Shown here piece by piece: positions 1 through 9,954 of a DNA stretch of 45,577 bases. The DNA is from Fragilariopsis cylindrus CCMP1102 (Eukaryota > Bacillariophyta > Bacillariophyceae > Bacillariales > Bacillariaceae). Both the position numbers and the translations under genes were made by a program. The DNA lies in NCBI GenBank assembly GCA_900095095.1, contig FMBT01000239.1, positions 1 to 45,577 of the forward strand. The letters run 5' to 3'. The notes under the pieces were generated by a model that had not been told where the DNA came from, made no database searches, and saw only the letters and a list, made by a program, of their open reading frames with translations. The first letter of the stretch is position 1. The number at the start of each line of letters is the position of its first letter.

Positions 1-506
1 CATACTATAATATTAGATCTCTGCGTCTAAATTTCTTCTCTTTCTACAAATCACCAACTTAGTAAGAGTAACTGGGTTATCATACTATAATATGTACCCA
101 CTGCTGTACTACGTTGAACATGCTTATTTAAATTCAGGAGACTAATCTTTACATTGGATTTGTAATTTGTGCTACATTTTACTTGTTGCCGACGTACTTC
201 AGAAGTAGTAATAATAATAACATTTAAAAATAGAAAATAGTCAAGGGTTCATTGATGGGACTCAATAAATATTGAGACACGGACATCAAACAACACAACC
301 ACAAAAATAAATAAAAACGACAATAATAAACAAACAAATTTTTAAAACTGATGAAACTACTACTATTATCCGATAAATCAGATCTTGTATTCCAATCCGA
401 CTAACAAGCATCCGAGATATATTGCACATCATCGCCTTTAGTTTCAACTGAACAACGACAAGAGCTATATATACAACCTTTGATTCCGTCACTCTCCGGC
501 GTTTAT
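1..506. other. Upstream intergenic region
   Basis: No convincing gene is visible. The DNA is AT-rich. A short word around CATACTATAATAT occurs at the left end and again near 80-92. The minus-strand open frame at 286-492 is low-complexity, hydrophobic and unlike any protein I know. The right part presumably holds the promoter of the methyltransferase gene. Confidence 0.5.
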
Positions 507-1765
507 ATGTGTCAAAAAAATTATAGTACCGGTAGATCTAGACGCCGAGAAAGAAGCACCATCCGACGAAAACAGTTTTTCTTGTCGACTATTGTATTAC
601 TGTCCGCTACAGAGGCTATTATGAGTCGATTATTTGGTGGCGTATCATCACTGTCTTTCAGAAGCAGTTATCATTTTCGTCGTACTCCGGGCCATCGTGT
701 CCGACACTTTCACCGGTCCGTTTCTTGTAATCTGAATCGATTCTTGTTCAGCCCAGAGGAAGTAGTTCGAAGTACGGAGGACTCAACGAGCATAGTAGAA
801 ATAAAGTTGCCGAAAGATGATTATCGTACGATCCATGCCGCCAAGACTTTAGGTTTGAAAAATGGTGATTTAATACGTGCTGGTCTCGTCGGTGGCTCCT
901 CAGGTGATGACGCTGGTCAATGGACGGATGAAGCCACGGTAGAATGGATACCGATTCCGCCTGTCAAAAAGGCAGAGGTACTGAAAAACGGAAATCCTCC
1001 TGGGTTTCTATCGATTCGATTAAACAATCTCAAGTCTATTGATAATGATTCTCAGTCCTCTCCAGCGACTGATCCGATAAACGTAAGTCTCATATTAGCG
1101 CTACCAAGACCACTACAATTAGGAAGGATCCTACCAATGATATCGCAAATCGGAGTAGATCATTTAGTTCTGACGTCAGCTAAGAAAGTACCGAAGGAAT
1201 ATTTTGGTTCACATTTGTTTAAAAAACCAGAGCTCCTAACTGAAAAATTAATCGAAGGTCTATGTCAAGCCGGGGATGTACGGTTGCCCCAACTACATCT
1301 TGTTCGGAATTTTCGGAATTTCCTCTTGTCGGAAGAGTTCGACAATTTATTTCCAAAAGAAACGTATGCTCGCGTTTTATCGCATCCAAAGAGACAAAGC
1401 GATCTGGAAGAACCGCTCCGGATGAGTCAGGTCGAGTTTCCCCAAAACATCACCTTCTCGGATTGTTGTTGCCGTTGGTCCCGAGGTGAGTGAAATACGA
1501 TGTTTCATGAAAAGAAGAATTATAGCGCATTGTACTGTACTCACATATTGTTCTTGCTTTGTGTGAATGTTTGTAATGAAAGGGTGGCTGGGAAGAGCCA
1601 TATGAGCTAGATATGTTGAAAAACGATTGCGGATTCCAACAAATCACCCTTGGATCCAGGACACTTCGGTCGGACGTTGCTGTTTGCGGACTACTCAGTC
1701 TGGCACACGAAGCATGTTATAGTAACGATAAGAAAATGCTGTCAGATCCAGATTCATCATCATGA
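507..1765 (+). CDS. RsmE-family 16S rRNA (uracil-1498 N3) methyltransferase, organellar, one intron and one frame break
   Basis: RsmE enzymes are SPOUT-fold methyltransferases that methylate a uridine in the decoding region of small-subunit rRNA using SAM. The family start NRFLF follows an Arg/Ser-rich leader, so I infer a mitochondrial or plastid protein. The SAM-site motif VGPEGGW is split by an intron: exon 1 ends at the GAG of GPE (1485), the intron runs 1486-1582 (GTGAGT..AAG, 97 nt), and exon 2 (1583-1765) ends ...EACYSNDKKMLSDPDSSS. The frame reading LRMSQVEFP (to about 1442) differs by +1 from the frame reading SPSRIVVAVGPE (up to 1485). The change falls in TTTCCCCAAAA (1437-1447), so one base seems to be extra there. 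The first ATG is at 507. The ATG at 621 (MSRLFGG) gives a more typical presequence and may be the true start. Confidence 0.82.
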
Positions 1766-1967
1766 TCAACAACTATAAAAAGTGCTATAAAGATGGAGAT
1801 AGTATCATCGCGAGTCACAATATGAAAGGTATAAGATCCCTATCAATACAAAGTTTCTTGTTAACGAAGCATAACAAGCCAAACTACTCGTACATAGTGT
1901 GCAACGCATATTAATATGATGAACAATTTTGTTATAGTCAGGTTCTAGTGCTTCCATTCGTTTTCAA

Positions 1968-2324
1968 TTAATCTGCATTGTGCAGTTCAGTATATTTGAT
2001 CCCAATAATCTCAATATTTCCTAAGATTGGCATTTGTAAGATACAATCAATGCTATTCAAACTTGTTGCATTATCTGCTAGAGGTGGAGGAGGAATTGCT
2101 CAATCGCAACCAATGTCATTGTCATAATCGCTTGTCATCTTCTCAAATTGCTCGATACAGAGAATAAATTGTGAATCACATGCGTACAGTACAATAGCCA
2201 AGTTATAAGTCACCACATTGTTACCCAAAAAGCCGCATTCGGTCGGAGGCCCACCTTCAACCTGTTGTTGTTGTTGTTGTTGTTGTTGCTGTTCGAGTAC
2301 ACCCAAACTACGTGACTTTGCCAT
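1968..2324 (-). CDS. Possible small polyglutamine protein of unknown function, one intron
   Basis: I do not recognise this protein. From an ATG at 2324 it reads MAKSRSLGVLEQQ, then a run of ten Gln, then about 40 ordinary residues before an in-frame TGA at 2100-2102. The same frame stays open beyond that TGA. A GT-AG intron of 81 nt (2078-2158; GTATCG..CCTCTAG, pyrimidine-rich 3' end) would remove the TGA and join the two parts in frame. The result is 91 residues ending ...GIKYTELHNAD. The fit of splice sites and phase is the main support. There is no homology call, and it could be chance. Confidence 0.35.
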
Positions 2325-2751
2325 TCAATCGGATACTATCAATTAATTTGACTTTTGACTGCATTCTTGTTCATACTAGATAGCTAGGTATACATATTAT
2401 GAAAAGTCAGGTTTGAATCGAATGAATATCGTGCTGTGTAAAACAGTACGAGATCGGGCATAAATGTTACAATGGGTTAATGAATGAATCAATCGTACAT
2501 TAAATAGGATTTCGGTGTAAATCAGGAGATCTAAAAAGGCGCGACGTATCAACGAAAAATGTACAGGAAACATAATAGCTAGTACCAACAAAACTTCACA
2601 TATACCTGCATAATTACTGCATAGCAACGCCATTACCGTAAAAGAATAATGGTATCACTGTTACAGTATTTTGCCCTTCTCATAATTTCAAAATAAATAG
2701 ACATAAGCAATCAAATCAAACCAGATAAATAAATAAATACTAGTTAGCACC
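2325..2751. other. Intergenic, divergent promoter region
   Basis: I see no supported gene. A 78-residue minus-strand frame (2397-2633) shows no domain and looks like chance. The AT-rich stretch before 2752 is the presumed promoter and leader of the DUF1336 gene. ATG 2752 sits in the favourable context CACCATGG. Confidence 0.45.
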
Positions 2752-3963
2752 ATGGAAGTCATCAGCAACAGCAACATGAGCATAAACAATAGCATAAACA
2801 ATAGCATTAACTCATCAAGCAATCATTCATCATTCAAGCATTGCAATCATCAAACGTCGTTTCAAAGGAAGAGGTCATCATTGTACCTCGAAAGCGACAA
2901 ATCTTGTATAGATGACGACGAAAGACGAAACGACAACAATGTAAATGGAAAACATGTTAACCAAAGGAGTAAAAATAATACCCTCAATGACGGAGAGTTT
3001 AAACCGATCGCTGGATCGACTTCGATTCAAATCGAAAATCCAACCGATCCCGCAATTGATGAAGACGGAAATGTACTCGCTGGATGGAGAAATGTTGATC
3101 CTTCACTGATACAAGTTAGAGGAGTCGGATATAATCAAAGTTATAGAAAAATCAATAGTCCAGGAGACTTATATAAATGTATAAAAGCAGATGTATTTGA
3201 ATCTGATAAGCGTTATCCTGATATGGCAAGTCGTGTAATACTTCCAAAGGTTGTATTCGACGATGATGATTTTACAAAAAAACATAAAACGTGGACTGCA
3301 CCAGATCTATTCGTTGTTACTACGGCATTGCCAACAAGTCAACCAAAATTTATGGGGGGAGAAACCTCTGATGGTGCAGGATATACCGTTACTATGTATT
3401 TCGCTATGCAACAAGAAACACGAGACATACTTCGACGAATCACTGCAGATGGATATAAAAGGGAAGATGACAACTGCGATTCTATTAATAATAATCAAAG
3501 TAAGATCAATGCCGTTCGTCTATTCGAAGAATGGTGTCGACGTGCTCCCATCGATGAAGATTTTATGTCAAAATTCAAAGTGATTTCTAGAGCGGAAAAC
3601 CTAGAGGAGATTGGTCTACCATCATGGATTTCTAAGTTTAATGGTAAACCATTCTTAGTAAGACGACCGGGACAGACAGGATTTTTATTCAACCATCCAG
3701 AACAATCATGTATGGAATTTGATGTTTCTTTACATCCATTTCCGTATCTTGCAAAGAAGGGTATTTGTTACATGAAAGATTCGTACTTTCAAAAGACGGT
3801 AGTCACATTCGCCTTCTGTATAGAGGGACGAGAAGAAGATGAATTACCAGAATGTATACTCGGTGCCTTCCAATTGTGTTATCCGAATCCTGTCCACGCA
3901 ATTCGAGGGGAAGACTTCTTTGCAGGGAAATGTCAGACGAGTAACAAAACAATAGCTACCTAA
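2752..3963 (+). CDS. DUF1336 / EDR2 C-terminal domain protein
   Basis: A single-exon protein of 403 residues. Residues 1-110 are low-complexity (Asn/Ser-rich, then charged). From about residue 115 it follows the EDR2-C (DUF1336) family: DPSLIQVRGVGY, then the ligand-pocket-like VFESDKRYPDMASRV, VTTALPTSQPKF, the tract GYTVTMYFAM, and the C-terminal block DVSLHPFPYLAKKG followed by KTVVTFAFCIEGREE and LGAFQLCYPNP. In plants this domain sits behind PH and START domains in EDR2. Here it stands alone, as is common in algae and stramenopiles. The molecular role is not established, and lipid binding is only an inference from the plant relatives. ATG 2752 is the first in frame and has a strong Kozak-like context. 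Confidence 0.85.
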   Translation: MEVISNSNMSINNSINNSINSSSNHSSFKHCNHQTSFQRKRSSLYLESDKSCIDDDERRNDNNVNGKHVNQRSKNNTLNDGEFKPIAGSTSIQIENPTDPAIDEDGNVLAGWRNVDPSLIQVRGVGYNQSYRKINSPGDLYKCIKADVFESDKRYPDMASRVILPKVVFDDDDFTKKHKTWTAPDLFVVTTALPTSQPKFMGGETSDGAGYTVTMYFAMQQETRDILRRITADGYKREDDNCDSINNNQSKINAVRLFEEWCRRAPIDEDFMSKFKVISRAENLEEIGLPSWISKFNGKPFLVRRPGQTGFLFNHPEQSCMEFDVSLHPFPYLAKKGICYMKDSYFQKTVVTFAFCIEGREEDELPECILGAFQLCYPNPVHAIRGEDFFAGKCQTSNKTIAT

Positions 3964-4034
3964 CTAATTAACTAACTAAATAAATAACTAACTAACTAAT
4001 AATTCGGAATTATTATTCATTCATTCATTCATTC
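3961..4034. repeat. Tandem AACT/AAAT and ATTC microsatellites just 3' of the gene
   Basis: Imperfect tetranucleotide runs (TAACTAAC.. at 3961-4001, ATTC repeats at about 4015-4034) begin in the stop codon of the DUF1336 gene. They are simple repeats in its 3' untranslated region. Confidence 0.8.
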
Positions 4035-4357
4035 TCGTAGTTTTTATAATAATTATTACTATTATTACTATCCAAAAAGTAAAGCATAGTGCAATGTTAG
4101 CTTATTGTCGAGTTTGCAACAGGCATATTGAATATCGTATTAGTCATAGTTTTGGCAAATTGGGGGAATATACGATTTCTATATTTTGGATTCCCCCTTT
4201 ACAACTTTTTCCGCGCCGCCATTTATGTCGTAAATTGCTTCCAACAAAAATCAAAGAATGCGAAACAATGTGATGGTGTGATGACGACGATGGGATCATA
4301 AAATTAGATCACCTTGCTTTGACCACAAATTCGAACAGAAGACGACAACCAAAGCAA
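3964..4357. other. Intergenic between two co-oriented genes
   Basis: After the tetranucleotide repeats the region is AT-rich, with no open frame of note. Several ATGs (4268-4292) lie just upstream of the HemW-like gene but run into stops at once, so they do not extend it. Confidence 0.5.
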
Positions 4358-5478
4358 ATGGTTGCTTCCAATTTTGCATGGATTCAGGTGGCGTGGATTG
4401 CTACTGTTATAGGTGTTACCGGTGTTTTGTCGTTTTCGTCGTCCCTCGCAATTTCTGTTGGACCTTACGGGTGCTATAATAATAAGTACTCCGTCAGTAG
4501 TGCGCTTAGCGCCGCTACAGCTTCAGCTTCAGCCACAGCCACAGCCAAAGTAAGTACTGAGGCTGACAAACACAACAATGTAGGTTTGTATATTCATATT
4601 CCTTACTGTCGTCAACGTTGTCGGTATTGTGATTTCGCAATCGTACCGATTGGAGATCATAACAATACTAACGAGGATGATCAACTGCGACGACGCGAAA
4701 AGGGTTTTCTTCGCATGGACAACCGGTACGTATCTGCCGTCGTTGAAGAATTGAAACAGATAGCAGCCGATAAAAGCAACAAAAATAATTGTAACAACAA
4801 CCAAAAAATACCTTTGAAATCTATATATTTCGGTGGGGGAACGCCAAGTTTGGCACCGATAGATTCGATCAAAAGAATTCTGTATCATGTTTGTGGACTG
4901 GACAATCCCGATGCACCGTTTTGTCTCTTACAACATGATGACACAACTGAAATCAGTATGGAGATGGATCCGGGAACATTCGATTTAGATCAACTGCTTG
5001 CATTGCGCACATTGGGAATCAATCGTATTTCCTTGGGCGTACAGAGTTTCGATGATGATTTGTTACAAGGAATGGGCCGTACTCATCGACGAGCTGATGT
5101 ATTTCAAGCCATTAGTGATATTGCATCCGTCTTCGGAGGAGACGGCGACAACGATAACAAAGTCAATTATTCCATCGATCTGATATCTGGGGTTCCCGGC
5201 TTGACATTAGCTAAATGGGCTGAGACCTTAGAAGAGGCTACCGCTGGAATTGATAATAGCTCTATGATGACGAAAAAACAACCATTGTTGCTGTCGTCAT
5301 TACCACCTCCAAGCCATATTTCTGTATATGATATGCAAATTGAAGAGGGAACGCTTTTTGGAAAATGGGCAACGGAAGCCAAAGCGGCCGCGGCCAAAAG
5401 TGGGAAGCATGATGATGACGACCATAATGATATGGATGAAGATGAATCCAGAAGTTTCACCGTGACGATACCGATCGA

Positions 5479-5512
<34 letters not shown>

Positions 5513-6148
5513 ATTGAAGTCGACACCGCCGCTGTAGTACGACAATCAAATCAACCAACCCAGCAACGTCTCCTTCGTTTACCGACAGAAGAAGAATGCG
5601 CCTTTATGTACAAGTACGCTGCGGGTTATCTCAGAGCAAAAAACTACGAACACTATGAGGTGAGCAGCTACGCCGCATTTCATGATAATAAAGACGACGA
5701 CGACGACGACGATATTATCAGGAAAAAAAACAGCAACAAAAAGTCACCTCTTGGTTCTATCAGCAAACGCAGTCGACACAACCAAATATACTGGGATTAT
5801 GATGGTCAATGGTACGCCGTCGGATTGGGTGCGACAAGCTTTGTTGAATCAAAACTGGTAGCACGGCCAAGACAAATGAACGATTACATTGAATGGGTCA
5901 TGCGCGAAAACAATGATACGAAAGCTAGTAATGTCAACAATGAAGATGAAACCGACGATAGCTTTTTGTCCGACATTATTTTGAAACGATTGAGAACAAT
6001 TGATGGGCTAGATCTTACCTGGTTGGAGACCAAATTTGGAATGGAAGCCGTCGTAGCTGTGATAGATGGAGCAAAACTTGGTCTAGAATTAGGTATAGCC
6101 GAACGAACCACCGACAATATACTCCGACTCAAGGATCCAGAAGGGTAA
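4358..6148 (+). CDS. HemW-like radical SAM protein (coproporphyrinogen III oxidase-like)
   Basis: Radical SAM protein of the HemN/HemW family. It shows the [4Fe-4S] motif CRQRCRYCDF (CxxxCxxC), the SAM-contact segment FGGGTPSL, MEMDPGTF, RISLGVQSFDDDLL, IDLISGVPG and SVYDMQIEEGT. The HemW-type HNQIYWDY and AVGLGATSF follow. HemW proteins are haem chaperones rather than true coproporphyrinogen oxidases. The N-terminus (MVASNFAW to about residue 35) is hydrophobic and signal-like, so entry to the secretory route or plastid is likely. Acidic inserts coded by GAC/GAT repeats, including an 11-Asp run (5479-5511), sit in loops between conserved blocks. I chose ATG 4358 because the frame has no earlier ATG. 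The protein ends abruptly at GG-GTAAG, a perfect splice-donor sequence. A further exon may therefore exist; for example, splicing to AG before 6190 would add about 18 residues. Confidence 0.83.
5479..5511. repeat. (GAC)n trinucleotide repeat coding poly-Asp
   Basis: A run of GAC triplets inside the HemW-like gene gives a stretch of 11 aspartates in a variable loop. It is a simple repeat likely to vary in length. Confidence 0.85.
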
Positions 6149-6688
6149 GAAGTACATAGTATGTGTATGTGATAGATTATATATGCAGGATCTTCACTTT
6201 TGCACTGTCATTTTTGATAAAAGTAAAATGGGAACTCACCTGATGTATCTACTTTTCTTAAATTGTTTCACTGTATGATACCTTTCTTTTCTTATTTTAT
6301 GCTCTTCGAAGTTTGCTTTACTCCAACTTTATTATTTCCAGTATCTTTGCAGAGTTGGGATGCACATCGTAAATTATCAACGTATATTTGATTTGGAGAA
6401 TTAATACAATCGTTCTTACTCAAACGCACAAAAGAGAGAAAAGATAGAGAAGAAGATATCATCGAATGGTAAATTCTACACACGCATCAAATTTATTCAT
6501 AGAGATAGATAGAGAGATGCTGGTAAACTTCCCTAGAGACCATTGTTATACTTCGTGCTATTTGATATATTTATGTCTATAATAGGAGTTCATTGATTTA
6601 TGTGTGCTGTGTGTTCTTTGTTCGTTTTAATCTTCTAATTTGTAAATAAATGTATTCGTATTTTTTGGTTTGCATTATGTGTAAAATA
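6149..6688. other. Convergent 3'-3' intergenic region
   Basis: The region lies between the ends of the HemW-like gene (+) and the ATP-grasp gene (-). I see no supported gene. It could hold a last short exon of the HemW-like gene near 6190-6240 and the two 3' untranslated regions. Confidence 0.5.
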
Positions 6689-9299
6689 TTAGTAGATCTC
6701 ATTAGAAGCCGCCTCGCTAGTAATCGATCCGATCTGGTCCAAGCCGATGATAGATGGCGATTTCATATACCCGGCTTGCTTCTCGAATGTAAATAGTTGG
6801 TTGTTCTTTTCCATGTCCCGTATGCGTCGGATATCTTCTTCCAACACGTTCGCATCTTTGTGCATCAAAATAACACTGCCGATACCTGTGAATAGATCCA
6901 CAGTGTAGTCAACCCTGGAGCCAGGCCTTACACCAGTCTCGAGATAGACAAAGGATTGCATCTGCTTGATGTCTTCGAATCCTGGTGTTCCCTTGACAAC
7001 CCCTCGCCCAAAACTTACGAGAATCACTTCTTGACCTGATGCCTTAAATGGACTTGGTGGTTTGTTGGGAATCAACGAAAATTGTCGCTTATCCAAAAAG
7101 GCGTCTACAGTGGCTTCAACTTGAGAGTAGCCACCAGTGAGGTGATTGCAAAGTGGTCTCCAATTTCCATCACCGCCATGTGCTCTACAGTTCATTTCCA
7201 CCAAACAAGGCCCATCCGGTGTCATCATCACCTCGCCGTGTGAAGGCCCGTTCTTAAATTCTAATGCATCTAGAACACCTCGGACATAGGGAATGACAAT
7301 TTTGGCTTCGAGAGACTCAGAATCGACCGGAACGCAACCAAAATAAACGAATGCTGATCCGTGACAAGGACGTTTATCGTACACCCACACCATAACAGTT
7401 TTGTGATCCCCGTCTCGAGAAACATGGTCAACCACATATTCTTTTCCGCGCAAAAATTCTTGACAGAGAACTGAAGGACAATCACCTCCGTTGACCATCT
7501 GACTATTCATAAGTACTCGAAAATGTTCCTCGGCTTCGTCAAAGGAATGACAAAGTTTAACTCCGTCAGATCCAGCACTCTCGGTCGGCTTCAGAACAAC
7601 AGGGAACGGCTCGACTTGAAGAAAATCTTTCACATCGGCAAAGTCACTACCACCCGCTTGTCGCACGGAACGTAGACCGTGCTTTCGTATGATTTCTTGT
7701 TGAACCTTCTTATCTCGTCGGTTGGGAATAGACGTTCCATTCGTTCGGACTTCGATGTGCTCCGAAAGAGCATCCGCGAGGTCGACACCAGCCTCTCCAC
7801 CAGCCAGACAAGCCACGACGCGTAACGTTCCTGCAGCATCGTACATAGCTTGGGAGGTACCCGCCAGGGTATCCCTTTCATCAACTTCCGCTAGATAATT
7901 GAGCGTCCCACAGCTTAGCGGGATATGTTTCTTCATTTCTGGTGAAAATCCTTGGGTCCATAACGCAATTACACTAAATCCACGCTTCATAATTTCTTCT
8001 GCCACACAACATCCTGTCGAGTATGGATCGATTAGTACTACAGCCTCTCGAGATGAATCGACTGTCGTCCCACGTTTGGTTAACATCCCCATACCACCCG
8101 ATCCACCCAATTCTGGACGGTCATTTGACATGATACGAACCAAATTTGGCCCGTCCGAAGAGAATACATGTTGGTGATGTTTCATTTCGAAATCTCCTGT
8201 AGTATTATTGCGTCGATGACTGCCGTGTGGAGATTTCGGGGGTTTCCCACCGACCACATTCTTGAACTTAACGACGGCGTCTCCGCGAGGACGTTTGAGA
8301 TTTTCTAGTTTCGTTTCATACACGAAAAATCCATTGATGTCTTCTAAATACCGGACGAAATCAATATCACGTTGCACAACATTCGGGTTCTTATGCATCA
8401 GAATCACGGAACCAATTCCTGTTACAAGATCAACGGTGTAATCGACGGTTGATCCCTTTGAAATCATTCCATCCATATGGAGGAAACTTGGCATCATTTT
8501 TATAACATCATACCCCGGAGATGCTTTCACGATTCCTGTCGACTTATTTACGAAAATTACTTCCTGTCCAGCCGCCCTGTAGGGATACGAAGGCGTATCG
8601 GGAGTCCTAGCAAAAGCCAACGGATCGACGAATGCGTCCACTGCCATTTCAACTTGACTATATCCTCCCGTTAAAGCTTTAGCTAAAGGACGGAAGGTTC
8701 CATCTCCACCGTGAGCACGACAGTTCACTTCGACCAAACATGGTCCATCTTCCGTCATCATCACTTCACTATGAGTAGGACCATGTAGGATTTCCATAGC
8801 ATCTAAGACTCGTTTTACGTAATTGATTAGGATACTGGCTAATGGCGTGGTCGGGTCGACTGGTTTCATTCCAAAGTACACGAAATTCGCACCATTCGCT
8901 ACTCGTTTGTCATAAACCCAGATCATACATAGTTTGTGTACTCCATCCCTTGAAACATTATCAATGACGTATTCTGTTCCTTCCAAGAATTCCTGACAGA
9001 GTACAGATGGACAATCACCACCGTTGACCAATTGTCCCTTCATTAATGTTTCAAAATGATCTTTAGCATCATCAAATGTATAGCAAAGTTTTACTCCGTC
9101 AGATCCAGCACTCTCGGTCGGCTTCAAAACAACGGGAAATGATTCTGTATTCAAAAATGCTCGAACACCTTCATCGAATTTATCGGATCCGGCTATATGT
9201 ACAGAACAACAAAGAACAAAAATAAAATAAGAAAACATTTTCAATAGCATCTCCATTCTTTACTATCCTGTATGGCAATAAAATATCTTGATTATAACG

Positions 9300-9340
<41 letters not shown>

Positions 9341-9954
9341 AGCAACAACAATAGCAACAACAACAACAATAGAAATAATGACAATGACAATGACAAAAAT
9401 GACAATAACAATAACATACCTTGTCTAACAGATCGCAATCCTGCTTGTTTACACAATTCTTGTTGTATATACTTGTCACGACGGTTTGGAATTGATGTTC
9501 CATTGGATAAAATCTTGTCGTTACTTGTTCCTGCTCTGATCCGTTCTTCTTCAAGATATTCAGAAAAGGCGTCGGCATAATCAACACCAGCTTCGCCTCC
9601 TGCCACACAGCCATAGATAGTCCGACCATCAGCAACCTGTAACAATTCTAATAATGTATCAGAATGAGAATTTGGTTTCTGGTCGATTTGTCCAAAGTAT
9701 TCCATCTTACCACATGATTTTGGTATATGTGTTTTCATTTCTTCTGCAAAACCAATCGTCCATAATGCAACAATTAAATATCCACGTTTTTGTAATTCTT
9801 GAGCAATAACACATGCTGTACTATACGGATCAACCATAACGATAATAGGAAGTTCACGGTGTCGTTTCAACCAATTACTTTCATTACCATTACTGCTTCC
9901 ACTATCACCAGCGCTGATTAAACTTGAATTTGAATTTGAATTTGAATTCGACAT
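6689..9954 (-). CDS. Tandem double ATP-grasp ligase (two full modules in one chain)
   Basis: ATP-grasp enzymes join a carboxylate to an amine or thiol through an acyl phosphate. The gene has exon 1 at 9420-9954 and exon 2 at 6689-9192. The 227-nt intron (9193-9419, GTATGT..ATATAG) joins SVRQ to AGSDKF and gives 1,012 residues. Two homologous modules are visible, about 1-520 and 560-1012. Each has a Rossmann-like pre-domain (VDPYSTACVIAQEL; LIDPYSTGCCVAEE), then GGEAGVD and NGTSIPNRRDK. Each then has the ATP-binding strand VVLKPTESAGSDGV (Lys about 202 and 712) and the Mg-binding E-x-N in LVEVNCRAHGGDG and LVEMNCRAHGGDG. Both modules keep the key residues, so both may be active. A low-complexity linker joins them. 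The substrate is unknown. The nearest known activities are L-amino-acid ligases and biotin-carboxylase-like enzymes. No targeting peptide is obvious after the start MSNSNSNS. Confidence 0.85.
9299..9370. repeat. (CAA/GTT)n repeat inside the ATP-grasp intron
   Basis: A long trinucleotide run with a few AGC interruptions fills much of the single intron of the ATP-grasp gene. Open frames through it on both strands (polyAsn, polyLeu, Cys-rich) are artefacts of the repeat. Confidence 0.85.

Noticed and set aside
2100..2102. TGA as a selenocysteine codon in the small polyQ frame
   Set aside because: The frame stays open past the TGA and diatoms do make selenoproteins, but an intron with good sites removes it, and I saw no reason to expect a SECIS element. 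Splicing is simpler.
3961..4034. Regular repeats as a possible CRISPR or centromeric array
   Set aside because: They are 4-bp simple repeats without spacers, in a eukaryotic 3' untranslated region.
6689..9192. ATP-grasp downstream exon as an independent gene with a signal peptide from 9256
   Set aside because: The apparent leader (MEMLLKMFSYFIFVL) lies inside an intron. Splicing at 9192/9420 reproduces the junction seen in the second module (SVRQAGGSD).
9292..9580. PolyAsn, polyLeu and Cys-rich ORFs through the CAA repeat
   Set aside because: They are translations of a simple repeat within the ATP-grasp intron.
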